The notes under the pieces are model-generated. The model worked only from the letters and a program-made list of their open reading frames with translations, did no database searches and was not told the DNA's origin. Positions 9,849 to 17,905 of a stretch of DNA of 64,000 nt are shown here, in pieces. Numbering within the stretch: position 1 is the first letter of the stretch; the number at the start of each line of letters is the position of its first letter. Source of the DNA: Stentor coeruleus (taxonomy: Eukaryota; Ciliophora; Heterotrichea; Heterotrichida; Stentoridae); the NCBI GenBank assembly GCA_001970955.1, contig MPUH01000340.1, positions 1 to 64,000 of the forward strand, written 5' to 3'. A program made the translations under genes and the position numbers.

Positions 9849-11045
9849 CAATATAAATAATTAATTAAAAAGAAAAGTTTTCGAAAATACACCAGAACTG
9901 ATTTAAATAAAGGACATTATTACATGAAACTAAAAATAATAATTTATACTATAAAGTTTATAATTAGAATACAAATATTATATATAATATCTTTTTTGAT
10001 TTATATCATTTTGATTGTATCGTGGATAATAAAAATACTAAAAAATAAGAAAATCATATGAAAAAATATGAGAAGTTATTTTATTTTGAGATTTTGTATG
10101 AGAAATTTTTATATTACGGATTTTGGCTTGGATAAAAGATTGTGATGAATTTTGAGATTGATGCTATTGGAAAAGTTTTGTAATAAATTTGATAAAAAGG
10201 ATAATTTGTATGAAGGATTTGATTGATTTTGTGAGAAGGATTTGATTGATTGTTAATGTTTGGAATCTTAGAAATATGGGTTGGTAAGAGATGAAGCTTT
10301 GAATGATTAAATTTTTGAAGCTTAGATTTTTTTTTGAAAACCACTTTTAGACACTTTGATGCAAGATTATCAAGATTTATAAGAGGGATTGATAAGGGTT
10401 TTTGAATTTTTGGTTTGGGAAAACTTATTTTTAGACCTAACTCTGATATATAAAGTGGTTGATTTTTCGTTGTATATGCATAATTTTACTATTTATTATA
10501 TCTTATTTGATAAGCGATAATTCCTAACTAATACTAATACTAATACCTATTAACAAGGGCTGGACCTAATACCAATTAATAAGGGCTGGACAATAGTCAA
10601 GCGATAATTCCTAACTAATACTAATATCTTATTTGATTTTAGAATTTTTTCAAAGGATTTTTGTTTATTGTAATTATTACTGCATAAATTTCGAAGATGG
10701 TTTAAATAAAACAAAAATTCACTGATTTAAGAGATATGATAAATATTAATAAACTAAACCTACTTTTATATCTGTTCTTATGTGCCAACTATTAAGTAAA
10801 TTTTTATATTACTGCAAAAATTAACTTACTAAAGTAAAGCTTAAAACTAAATTTTGCTATTAAATAGCATCTTAAGCCTGGCTTTTATATATTCCATTAT
10901 AATAAAAATAAAAGTAAATTTGCATTCTTTAGTTCAAAATATTATCTATATCCAAACAGAATAAAATATGTTCTTATAATATTAAAAATAATAGTATTTG
11001 CTTCTATTATAATATTTAAAACCTTAATGTTTATTTATAACCACT
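9849..11045. other. Intergenic upstream of PP2C gene
   Basis: From about 10040 to 10440 the + strand is T/G-rich and C-poor, including two copies of GAAGGATTTGATTGATT near 10214-10250. A short direct-repeat block follows at 10498-10637. The remainder is AT-rich without coding signal. Confidence 0.6.
10498..10637. repeat. Nested short direct repeats
   Basis: A 28-bp unit (AAGCGATAATTCCTAACTAA plus 8 bases) occurs at 10512-10539 and again at 10599-10626. A 14-bp unit ATATCTTATTTGAT flanks the block at 10498-10511 and 10624-10637. AAGGGCTGGAC occurs at 10555-10565 and 10581-10591. The block looks like a local duplication or a minisatellite seed. Confidence 0.85.
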
Positions 11046-11275
11046 CTATCTCAATACTGAGACAAAAACTGTAACATCATCTTTTTTCCTACTAATCCAA
11101 CACTTATTAGCCTCTCTCATTCTGCCTTGAAAAGGAATTCTATCTTTTCCTAATGATCTTTAAAGCCAAGCTTAGTTAAATTATTGAAATCTAGCTTAGG
11201 GAAAAGTTTAATAATCTTCTGTATTTCCTCAACATAAAATTATCTAATATCCCATAACATAAAAACATCAAACCA
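11046..11275 (-). pseudogene. Decayed PP2C (PPTC7-like) C-terminal fragment
   Basis: Reading the minus strand across frames recovers fragments that align with the end of the phosphatase gene at 8664. They include VEEIQKIIK against TEEIQKIIK, then a PFQGRMREANKCW piece against PFQDRMSSCSSVW, then KKDDVTVFVSVLR and a stop against KKDDITVIVSIIQSE. In-frame stops and at least one frame change interrupt it, and nothing of the upstream catalytic domain is visible. It appears to be the surviving 3' end of a tandem paralogue. Confidence 0.85.
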
Positions 11276-11429
11276 AACCAAAACCCCTCATCCTCCTTCT
11301 AAAAATCATCACATCCCTTTAATACTTCAACCCCCTATCTTATTCCAACCCATAAAAATCTTCCACCGCCAAAAACCATATAAAAAACCCTATTATCCCT
11401 ATTTTCCTATTAAGCATAAATGGCCTAAG

Positions 11430-12070
11430 TTAATTCCCATCACCCCCTTTAGCCTCTTCAATAACAGGTGCAGGTACAGCAGGTTCTCCAGTCTTTAAAC
11501 ATTGATTAAACTTCTTAGCATCCTCAAAAGCTTTTTTAAAATCTTGTGTTTTCTCAGGATTACCAAATCTCATAGCAAACTTTTCTCTCTTAACTTCACC
11601 TTCTGAATAATCATGAGCCATCCAAAGCCAAGCTTTATCACTTCCAGCATGAGGGGTCAAAACACATAAAGGATCTTGTTCAAGTAAAAAGTTAGCCACA
11701 ACTTTCTTAGTACTATCTTGTCTCATAACCAATGTTACTTTTTGTGAAGTTTTGTCTCTAAGAAGTTTAACATCTCCAGTACCTCTTTCTTTCCATTGAT
11801 CTTCATGCCATCTATAAAGTTTACCTCGGCCTTTATAGATTAGGTCTTTATCTTCTTCCCCAGATTTTATTTCAACTTCAGGAAGGTCGACTGCTTTCCA
11901 GTCTCCTTTTACTTCTTCTTCTGGGTTTAAGTCTTCTCCAGCTTCTCCAGCTTCATCATCTTCTGGTTTCTTGCTGGCTANTCTTCTGGGTTTAAGTCTT
12001 CTCCAGCTTCTCCAGCTTCATCATCTTCTGGTTTCTTGCTGGCTAGAAAAGCACTGAGGTTTTCACTCAT
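11430..12070 (-). CDS. RANBP1: Ran-binding protein 1 (RanBP1)
   Basis: After removing one copy of a 64-bp assembly duplication (see 11917-12045) the frame runs from ATG at 12070 to TAA at 11430, giving about 191 residues. A short acidic N-terminus is followed by one Ran-binding domain: IYKGRGKLYRW, ERGTGDVKLLRDK, LVMRQDSTKKVVANF, GSDKAWLWMAHD and MRFGNPEKTQDFKKAFE. RanBP1 is a cytosolic co-activator of RanGAP that releases Ran-GTP from export complexes. The C-terminus is short and Pro/Glu-rich. Without collapsing the duplicate, the join at the N creates a stop, so the 11430-11732 part alone appears open from an internal Met. Confidence 0.93.
11917..12045. repeat. 64-bp exact duplication around a single N (assembly join)
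   Basis: Positions 11917-11980 and 11982-12045 are identical and flank the N at 11981. The duplication lies inside the RanBP1 acidic N-terminus and shifts its frame. It is best explained as two overlapping contig ends joined without merging. Confidence 0.9.
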
Positions 12071-12384
12071 ATTTATTATGGATATGCTGATTAGGTTAAG
12101 ATATTTGTTAGAAATTTTTAGATTTTTTGTATGGGAAATGAGGATTTTATAAGAAAAGATCGGGATTTTGTGTTATGGTTTAGAATAAAGTTTTTTTTTT
12201 TTATCAGATTTGTGAGGGTATTGTATTTTTAATGGAAGGTGTGGAATAAAAATTTTAGGGAAAATGCATTGGAAAAGTGACTTATGTTATAGATTATAAT
12301 TAAAAGATATGCTTTTATTGTATAATATTTGATGTTGTTCATATAAAAATAAGAGTTTTTTTTAATACTTTGATAGTTTCAGGG
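12071..12384. other. Intergenic upstream of RanBP1
   Basis: Almost C-free on the + strand from 12080 to 12290 (runs such as GGATTTTGTGTTATGG), typical of the right flank of genes here. No coding signal. Confidence 0.6.
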
Positions 12385-12391
12385 TAAAAAA
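12385..12391 (-). terminator. RNA polymerase III terminator of tRNA-Ala
   Basis: On the tRNA sense strand an uninterrupted T7 run begins two bases after the mature 3' end, the usual Pol III stop signal. Confidence 0.8.
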
Positions 12392-12392
12392 A

Positions 12393-12464
12393 TGGATCAG
12401 CCGGGGATTGAACCCGGGGCCTTCTGAATGCAAATCAGATGTGATACCACTTCACCACTGACCC
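12393..12464 (-). tRNA. tRNA-Ala (anticodon UGC)
   Basis: 72 nt including the discriminator A, no intron. Acceptor arms GGGTCAG and CTGATCC pair with a G3:U70 wobble, the alanine identity element. The anticodon arm is TCTGA-TTTGCAT-TCAGA, giving anticodon TGC. The T arm is CCGGG-TTCAATC-CCCGG, which also supplies the B box; the A box lies in TGGTGAAGTGG. CCA is not encoded. Confidence 0.96.
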
Positions 12465-12661
12465 TTCTAAGTTTGATTATTTTCATTAATCTCTTATACA
12501 TCAAGACTTGCATTTTTCTTGATAGTTTTTTATATCTGATTTTCTATTTTTGTGGATATTTTTGATTAAATTTCAAGACTTGGATTTTTTTTATAGTTTG
12601 ACTATTATTCTGCGTAATGTTATAAGAAACAATTTTTTATTAGATAAGAAAAGGTATATAA

Positions 12662-14083
12662 ATGAATATCACTAAGATAAATTTGGCTGAGAATTACCAA
12701 TTAGTCTTAGATTCTATTAATGAGGCTGATTATTTAAGCTTTGATACTGAATTTACTGGATTGTCTGATGGGATTGTCAGAGTGCATCAGTATGAGACTT
12801 TACAGGATAGGTATGTAAAAATTAAAAGAAACACAGAAGCGCATTGGATCTGCCAGTTAGGTGTATGTGCTTTTAAGTTTAACCCAGACAATGATGCTTA
12901 TTCTGCACAAATATTCAACTTTTACATGCACCCGGAGCATCGGGATCTTCGAGTGTCAATGAGTTCAATGTCATTTCTCGTAGAAAACGGTTTCGACATG
13001 AATCTGCTTTTCAAAGACTCCATAGCCTGCAATAAGCCTGGCTTCATTCCTTGGAAAACAAAAGAAAGTCGTTATGGCTCATTTGAACTTTCGGCTAAAA
13101 CACAGCAGATCATGGACGAATATGAAGCTCAAATTCTTACTTTTATCAAGTCTCCTGAAAAGTCTATGCAAATACTCATGCCTAGTGAATATATGAAAAA
13201 GACTTTTTTCAGTGGCCATGGTGTAGCTTGTCACTTTAAATACCTCGAAATTAAAGCAGACAAGCAAACACCTTTATTAATTCTTATTAAAAAAGCAGGT
13301 AAAAAAGTTGTAGAGCACATACCTAAAAAAGATATCGATACAGAAAACGATACCGACAATTCAGAGCCTTCACTTATCAATATAGTAAAAATTTTGCTAA
13401 CTAAAAAAGTCCCACTAATTGGTCATTACATGGTCCTAGACGTCGCTTTTTTATATGATCACTTTGTAGGACCCCTTCCAGACACTGTCGAAGAGTTTAG
13501 AAAACTAGTCTTAGATTCATTCCCAACTTTATACGACACAAAATACATAATGAAATCCTTATTCTCCAACATAAAATTCATCAAGAAAACCTCAGTAGAA
13601 GATTTATACGCCTATTGCAAAAAAAGAAAAGAACTTACAGGAAAAGTTAAAATTGAAATCGACCCAAAGTTCAGCCTAACTCAACAAGCTCATGAAGCAG
13701 GCTATGATGCATATATGACCGGTTACATTTTCATCACATTCGCAAACTTCCTAGCTAATCCTTCAGACATACATCAAAGTGCAGGGAAAATCTGTCTCCA
13801 AGGCCACTACAAAGAATTCTTGGATACCACATCCCCTAATATTGAAGACTATAATTTTCCTACAGTTATCAAACTGATATCCTTACAAAGATTATCAGTA
13901 AAAAAAGTATCAAAACTTATGAGTGAAATTGGGGACAACTTTGTTATCCAAGAACAAATCCGAACATTTTATGTTGAATTCTATAATACAGAAGAACCAT
14001 TAGAGTTTATTATAGAAAAACTCAACACCCAAGGGGTTTTTAAAGCAGCTGTTTTTGAAGATAGGCATTTAATTAGCGAGTAA
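12662..14083 (+). CDS. PARN: PARN poly(A)-specific 3' exoribonuclease
   Basis: 473 residues, no intron. The DEDDh exonuclease residues are visible: D28 and E30 (SFDTEFTGL), D260 (LIGHYMVLDVAF), and H344 and D349 (HEAGYDAYMTG). These match the PARN/CAF1 family, and the spacing of D28/E30 equals that of human PARN. An insert of about 100 residues between exonuclease motifs corresponds to the R3H region in animals, though no clear R3H motif is seen. PARN shortens poly(A) tails and trims small RNAs. It ends 12 bp from the convergent ALG10 gene. Confidence 0.93.
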   Translation: MNITKINLAENYQLVLDSINEADYLSFDTEFTGLSDGIVRVHQYETLQDRYVKIKRNTEAHWICQLGVCAFKFNPDNDAYSAQIFNFYMHPEHRDLRVSMSSMSFLVENGFDMNLLFKDSIACNKPGFIPWKTKESRYGSFELSAKTQQIMDEYEAQILTFIKSPEKSMQILMPSEYMKKTFFSGHGVACHFKYLEIKADKQTPLLILIKKAGKKVVEHIPKKDIDTENDTDNSEPSLINIVKILLTKKVPLIGHYMVLDVAFLYDHFVGPLPDTVEEFRKLVLDSFPTLYDTKYIMKSLFSNIKFIKKTSVEDLYAYCKKRKELTGKVKIEIDPKFSLTQQAHEAGYDAYMTGYIFITFANFLANPSDIHQSAGKICLQGHYKEFLDTTSPNIEDYNFPTVIKLISLQRLSVKKVSKLMSEIGDNFVIQEQIRTFYVEFYNTEEPLEFIIEKLNTQGVFKAAVFEDRHLISE

Positions 14084-14095
14084 TAGTTTAATGAT

Positions 14096-15259
14096 TTACC
14101 ACATAAAACTAATTCCTTTATATGGTTTTATAAGGAATATGAGCATTGTTAGAGAGTTTATGAGGATAAGGCAAAATGTTCTTAGATTACTTGGCGAGCT
14201 AGGATAGGTTATAATATATGCGGATAAAGGGAGAATAAAGTATCTGAATTCAATAAGCGGTGATGGGATAAGAACAAATGCACAACAGAGAAACCACCAG
14301 TAAAATATAGGACTAAGTTCTTTTTTTATATACTCAAAAGATAAAGAGTATATTGGAGATAAAAGTATTCCATATGGAGAAAGGATGTTTTTCCATATAT
14401 AAAATGTGTAATGGCTGTTATCAGATAAAAGGAACTTATGAGCATATGAAAACTTATGCACTGCTAAAGCTACTAATGGAATCATAGACACCCATGAGTT
14501 TGAATATACTAAATTTTTAACTCTAGGCCAATTAATTGGTATATAAAATGCTATAATTGCTGATAAATAACAAAGTTGAGCCAGGTGTAAACTCACTTGA
14601 TGGTTTTCACGATCACCAACAGTAATACCTTTGTTTATAACTAAAAAAATAAAAAAAACAACTAAAGTAAAGATTTCACTTATGTTGTTATATAAAATCT
14701 CGATTTTTTTATTGAATAAATCTAAGAAATCTGAGAATTTATTTATATGGTATTTATGAAATAAATGCAAACCAGCAAAATACCCAACCCATATAATATT
14801 TGTTTGTCTACATAGTATTGATAGTTGAGCATATAAAAAAGTTAATATTGGTTTTGATGATGTTTTTGATTTGTAGTATAAAAGTATTGTTAATAATGAG
14901 AGGGTATCTGTGTAATATAATGTTGAAGACATGAATAAAGGTGGATATAAGAGAATTAAAGATGGGATGTTTGGATTAAAGCTTCGGAGTATGATGGTAA
15001 TTGGTAAATATAGGAGGGAATTTAGAAGGCGGCAGATTGATAAGAGGCTTAAGAAATTGTGAAGAGGGCAGATTTGGAGGAATAGCCAATATATTAGGTA
15101 GAGGCCTGGGAGTGTTGTGATTTTTTCATCCCATTGAGTAAAGTTGTAGTCCAGATAGGTTTGTAGTTGACGGATGTGGAAGATCTCGTCCATATGTGGC
15201 TGTGGGTAGTATATGCATACTCCAATTGATGCTACAAGTACGAGACAAGTTTCTATCAT
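14096..15259 (-). CDS. ALG10: ALG10 dolichyl-P-glucose alpha-1,2-glucosyltransferase
   Basis: 387 residues, polytopic. The start has an N-terminal membrane segment followed by the family signature PQPHMDEIFHIRQLQTYL and the luminal FTQWDEKITTLPGLYL. These closely match the DIE2/ALG10 family, which adds the terminal glucose to Glc2Man9GlcNAc2-PP-dolichol in the ER. About ten hydrophobic segments follow. It is shorter than animal and fungal members (about 460-520), mainly in loops. The conserved Asp-Glu of the DE motif is present, so activity is expected. Confidence 0.92.
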   Translation of the reverse strand: MIETCLVLVASIGVCIYYPQPHMDEIFHIRQLQTYLDYNFTQWDEKITTLPGLYLIYWLFLQICPLHNFLSLLSICRLLNSLLYLPITIILRSFNPNIPSLILLYPPLFMSSTLYYTDTLSLLTILLYYKSKTSSKPILTFLYAQLSILCRQTNIIWVGYFAGLHLFHKYHINKFSDFLDLFNKKIEILYNNISEIFTLVVFFIFLVINKGITVGDRENHQVSLHLAQLCYLSAIIAFYIPINWPRVKNLVYSNSWVSMIPLVALAVHKFSYAHKFLLSDNSHYTFYIWKNILSPYGILLSPIYSLSFEYIKKELSPIFYWWFLCCAFVLIPSPLIEFRYFILPLSAYIITYPSSPSNLRTFCLILINSLTMLIFLIKPYKGISFMW

Positions 15260-15376
15260 TTTTATTATGGTAAAATTCCCTTAACCACTTAAAATACATA
15301 TTTTAAACCAATACACTAAAATACTATACATCAACTTCTACTATAAATATTACAAACTATAAGTTAATAGAATTAT

Positions 15377-16093
15377 TCACAATGTGGACTTTGATTTTTT
15401 CATTTTCTTTTTCTCCTTATCTTTCTTCTTTTTATTTTTCCTCAACTTTTCCTTCTTTACTAATTTTTTATATGCCTTATTATTAACCTTGTCCCAATAC
15501 CTTCTTTCCCTAAAATTAAGATTCACATTCCCACTCGGCATTTCCATCATAGCCTCATTCACATGTTCCCTAAACAAATCCAATTTCGACTTTTTACCTA
15601 TTTCTGGACATATTTCAGCTGAATGGCCTTTAAACCCACATACAAAACAAGTCAATTTAGTCAATGTATGGTTTCCAAATTTTTCCATACAATTAGCATG
15701 TCCTTTTTTCATACATTTTAAACATCTGACTTTTTTCATCATATTATCACTTAAAGGTTTACAACGAGACATACAATTTTCTAATGAATGTCCTGAAGCA
15801 TTGCATTCTAAGCATTTTTTTTGCATATCACAATTTTTAGCTGTATGTCCTGGAATACGACATCTATGGCATAGATTTTGAGGACATCGTTTATATGTAT
15901 GTGATTGATCTCCACAATAAATACATTTTTTTAAAGCTTTATAGCATTGATTGCTTATATGTCCTGGTTCATTACACAAGTTACAACGAAGTGAATGTTT
16001 TTCGAAGTATCTAAGAAAATATCGACATGAATGAGGGTCTTGAGAGAAATCTCCCCTCGGTAAATATTCCTGGACATCTTGCATTATAATCAT
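15377..16093 (-). CDS. CCHC zinc-knuckle protein, AIR1/ZCCHC7-like
   Basis: 238 residues (235 if the second Met at 16084 is used). Five to six CCHC knuckles of the C-x2-C-x4-H-x4-C type run from about 37 to 165 (CNLCNEPGHISNQC, CIYCGDQSHTYKRC, CHRCRIPGHTAKNC, CLECNASGHSLENC, CFVCGFKGHSAEIC; the fifth, near 122, is irregular). A tail of about 30 residues is mostly Lys. Tandem knuckles with a short N-terminal lead resemble the AIR/ZCCHC7 subunit that presents RNA to the TRAMP polyadenylation complex; that function is inferred. It ends with TGA, which supports TGA as a stop in this genome. It is head-to-head with the gene at 16113. Confidence 0.82.
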   Translation of the reverse strand: MIIMQDVQEYLPRGDFSQDPHSCRYFLRYFEKHSLRCNLCNEPGHISNQCYKALKKCIYCGDQSHTYKRCPQNLCHRCRIPGHTAKNCDMQKKCLECNASGHSLENCMSRCKPLSDNMMKKVRCLKCMKKGHANCMEKFGNHTLTKLTCFVCGFKGHSAEICPEIGKKSKLDLFREHVNEAMMEMPSGNVNLNFRERRYWDKVNNKAYKKLVKKEKLRKNKKKKDKEKKKMKKSKSTL

Positions 16094-16112
16094 AGGTTTT
16101 CTAATAAAGTTA

Positions 16113-16646
16113 ATGGGTTGTTGTTCATCTAGAAGTAGTTTTTATAGTGTGTCAGTGAAGAAATCAATCTACAACTTTATTGAAAGCACAAAACTAAACT
16201 TATTTTCTTGTACTGATATAAAAAGACTAGATGCCCAGCTTCTTTCTGAAATTCTTGACCGTGAGACATTTGACTTGTTTTCTAAAGGCTGGGGGATTAA
16301 ATCTTCATATGAAATGTTTACAAGAAACGGCATTGTTCATAAATTCGACCTTAAAGTAACTTTATTGCTTTTTTCTAAAGACAACTTTGATAACAAAATG
16401 TATTTACTTAAAGATCTTATCAGTGATAGCCCAAGGAAAATGATGCAGTTTTTAGAATGGCGTTATAAACTTATTAATGATAAAATACCTTTAGAAATGC
16501 ATAAAGCGAAGATTATTGAAGGAGAAGATGCGAAGGATTGGATTGATTCAGCAAGGTTGAAAGCGGGATATGATATTGTTAGTACATATAAAATGATTCA
16601 AGCTGATAAGAGGATGATTAACTCTTTAAATTTATTATTTATTTAA
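16113..16646 (+). CDS. Uncharacterised protein with MGCCSS lipidation motif, 177 aa
   Basis: The N-terminus MGCCSSRSSF fits N-myristoylation of Gly2 with neighbouring cysteines for palmitoylation, predicting attachment to membranes. The rest is a compact, mainly helical sequence without a recognised domain and without membrane segments. Its ATG is 20 bp from the start of the divergent zinc-knuckle gene, so the two must share or interleave promoter elements. The uninterrupted frame and N-terminal motif support a real gene. Confidence 0.75.
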   Translation: MGCCSSRSSFYSVSVKKSIYNFIESTKLNLFSCTDIKRLDAQLLSEILDRETFDLFSKGWGIKSSYEMFTRNGIVHKFDLKVTLLLFSKDNFDNKMYLLKDLISDSPRKMMQFLEWRYKLINDKIPLEMHKAKIIEGEDAKDWIDSARLKAGYDIVSTYKMIQADKRMINSLNLLFI

Positions 16647-16978
16647 TTAGATAATGAGGTTTTGGATTTTTTTTTTTTTTTTGGTTTGTTGCTGATTTTA
16701 GGAATTATGAAAATGTGTATGGTTGTTTTGGAGGAGGTTTGGCTTTGGTATGAGATAATGATTGTAGGTGATGCATTAATGGCTTTTATGCAAAAATAAT
16801 TTGGGTTATGTTTAGAAGGCGTTTTTATATAGCCTTTACTTCAGCATAAGAATATCTAAAATTATTGAAAACTATTAAGTTCTAAACTCTTTTATTCTTA
16901 GAGTTATATAGTTATATTGTATATAAAAACTCCTAAAGTCCTTGAGTTCATTTAGTAAAATTATTCTAATTCCCTAAT
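16647..16978. other. Intergenic, convergent genes
   Basis: The first ~120 bp are T/G-rich, including a T16 run at about 16667. The right part is A/T-rich. No coding signal. Confidence 0.55.
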
Positions 16979-17704
16979 CTAAGAGTCTTCCGCATGCACA
17001 GAGTTACGTTTTTTCTGTGCCTTAAGTTCCTCAACAAAAATACAATTCAAAACCCCAGCAATAGCCCCACCAAGTGCTGGAGCGACAATATAAAGCCAAG
17101 TCCTATCCATATGAGTCCCATGTGCAGTACTATGAGCAATATTCACAGCAAGTCCAACAGCAGGATTAAAACATCCTCCAGATATAAGCCCAACAGCCAA
17201 TATCCCACCAAAATACGCTGACCCTAATCCAACCGTACCAATAATAATCGAATCATTCATTTGACCTATCATAAGAGCACAACCCACAATTAAAGTTGAA
17301 TAAACTAATTCAGCAAAAAATGCATCTGCTGTAGTAGCATCAATAGGTAAATCAAAAAACATAGCAAATCTATTCATTCCCCAAGCTAAATAAGCTGCAG
17401 GAATAGCTGAGATCATCTGAACAACAATATAAAAAACATATTCGACTATTTCTGAAAATGCGATTTTCTGGGTTATACAATGTCTTACTAAATAACCTAT
17501 AGTAATTGCAGGGTTAAAATGGGCTCCTGATGTAAAACCTGTCATCATCATAAACATAACTACTGAACCTGCAACTGCATATGCACTATAATATGTACCT
17601 GGAACATCAAAAATACTGAAATGGCTCACAGAAATAGATAGGGTAAATAGAAAAGTCCCCACGGCTTCTGCTAAAAGTCGTCTCCACATTTTAAATATTA
17701 TCAT
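16979..17704 (-). CDS. Aquaporin / major intrinsic protein
   Basis: 241 residues; the Met at 17689 (MWRRLLAEAVGTFLF) is an equally good start. Six membrane helices and both half-helix signatures are present: HFNPAITIG (NPA at 64-66) and GGCFNPAVGLAVN. The start AEAVGTFLF is typical of MIP helix 1. The position after the second NPA, usually Arg in the selectivity filter, is Val, as in plant TIP1 channels. This suggests a channel not restricted to water (inference). In Stentor it could serve osmoregulation alongside the contractile vacuole, but location is unknown. Confidence 0.92.
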   Translation of the reverse strand: MIIFKMWRRLLAEAVGTFLFTLSISVSHFSIFDVPGTYYSAYAVAGSVVMFMMMTGFTSGAHFNPAITIGYLVRHCITQKIAFSEIVEYVFYIVVQMISAIPAAYLAWGMNRFAMFFDLPIDATTADAFFAELVYSTLIVGCALMIGQMNDSIIIGTVGLGSAYFGGILAVGLISGGCFNPAVGLAVNIAHSTAHGTHMDRTWLYIVAPALGGAIAGVLNCIFVEELKAQKKRNSVHAEDS

Positions 17705-17905
17705 TTAATATTTCGAATCCATATCTTTAATAGACCAAAAAAACCTAATTTTATAATAAAACCAATAACTTACGTACTTCTAAACCTGCAATTTTCATAT
17801 AATAAAGCTTGGATTGTCATTAAAAATCAAGCATATAATTTTTCCCTTTAGAAAAAATACTTATATTAAAATCTGTTTTCGGTTAAGACATGCTTTATTA
17901 TTTAA

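Noticed and set aside
10114-10344. 76-codon minus-strand open frame
   Set aside because: It lies entirely in the C-poor upstream region of the PP2C gene, has low complexity and contains internal repeats; the frame is a by-product of the biased composition.
15384-15881. 165-codon plus-strand frame opposite the zinc-knuckle gene
   Set aside because: Poly-Phe and hydrophobic translation is the mirror of the Lys-rich tail and knuckles on the real strand.
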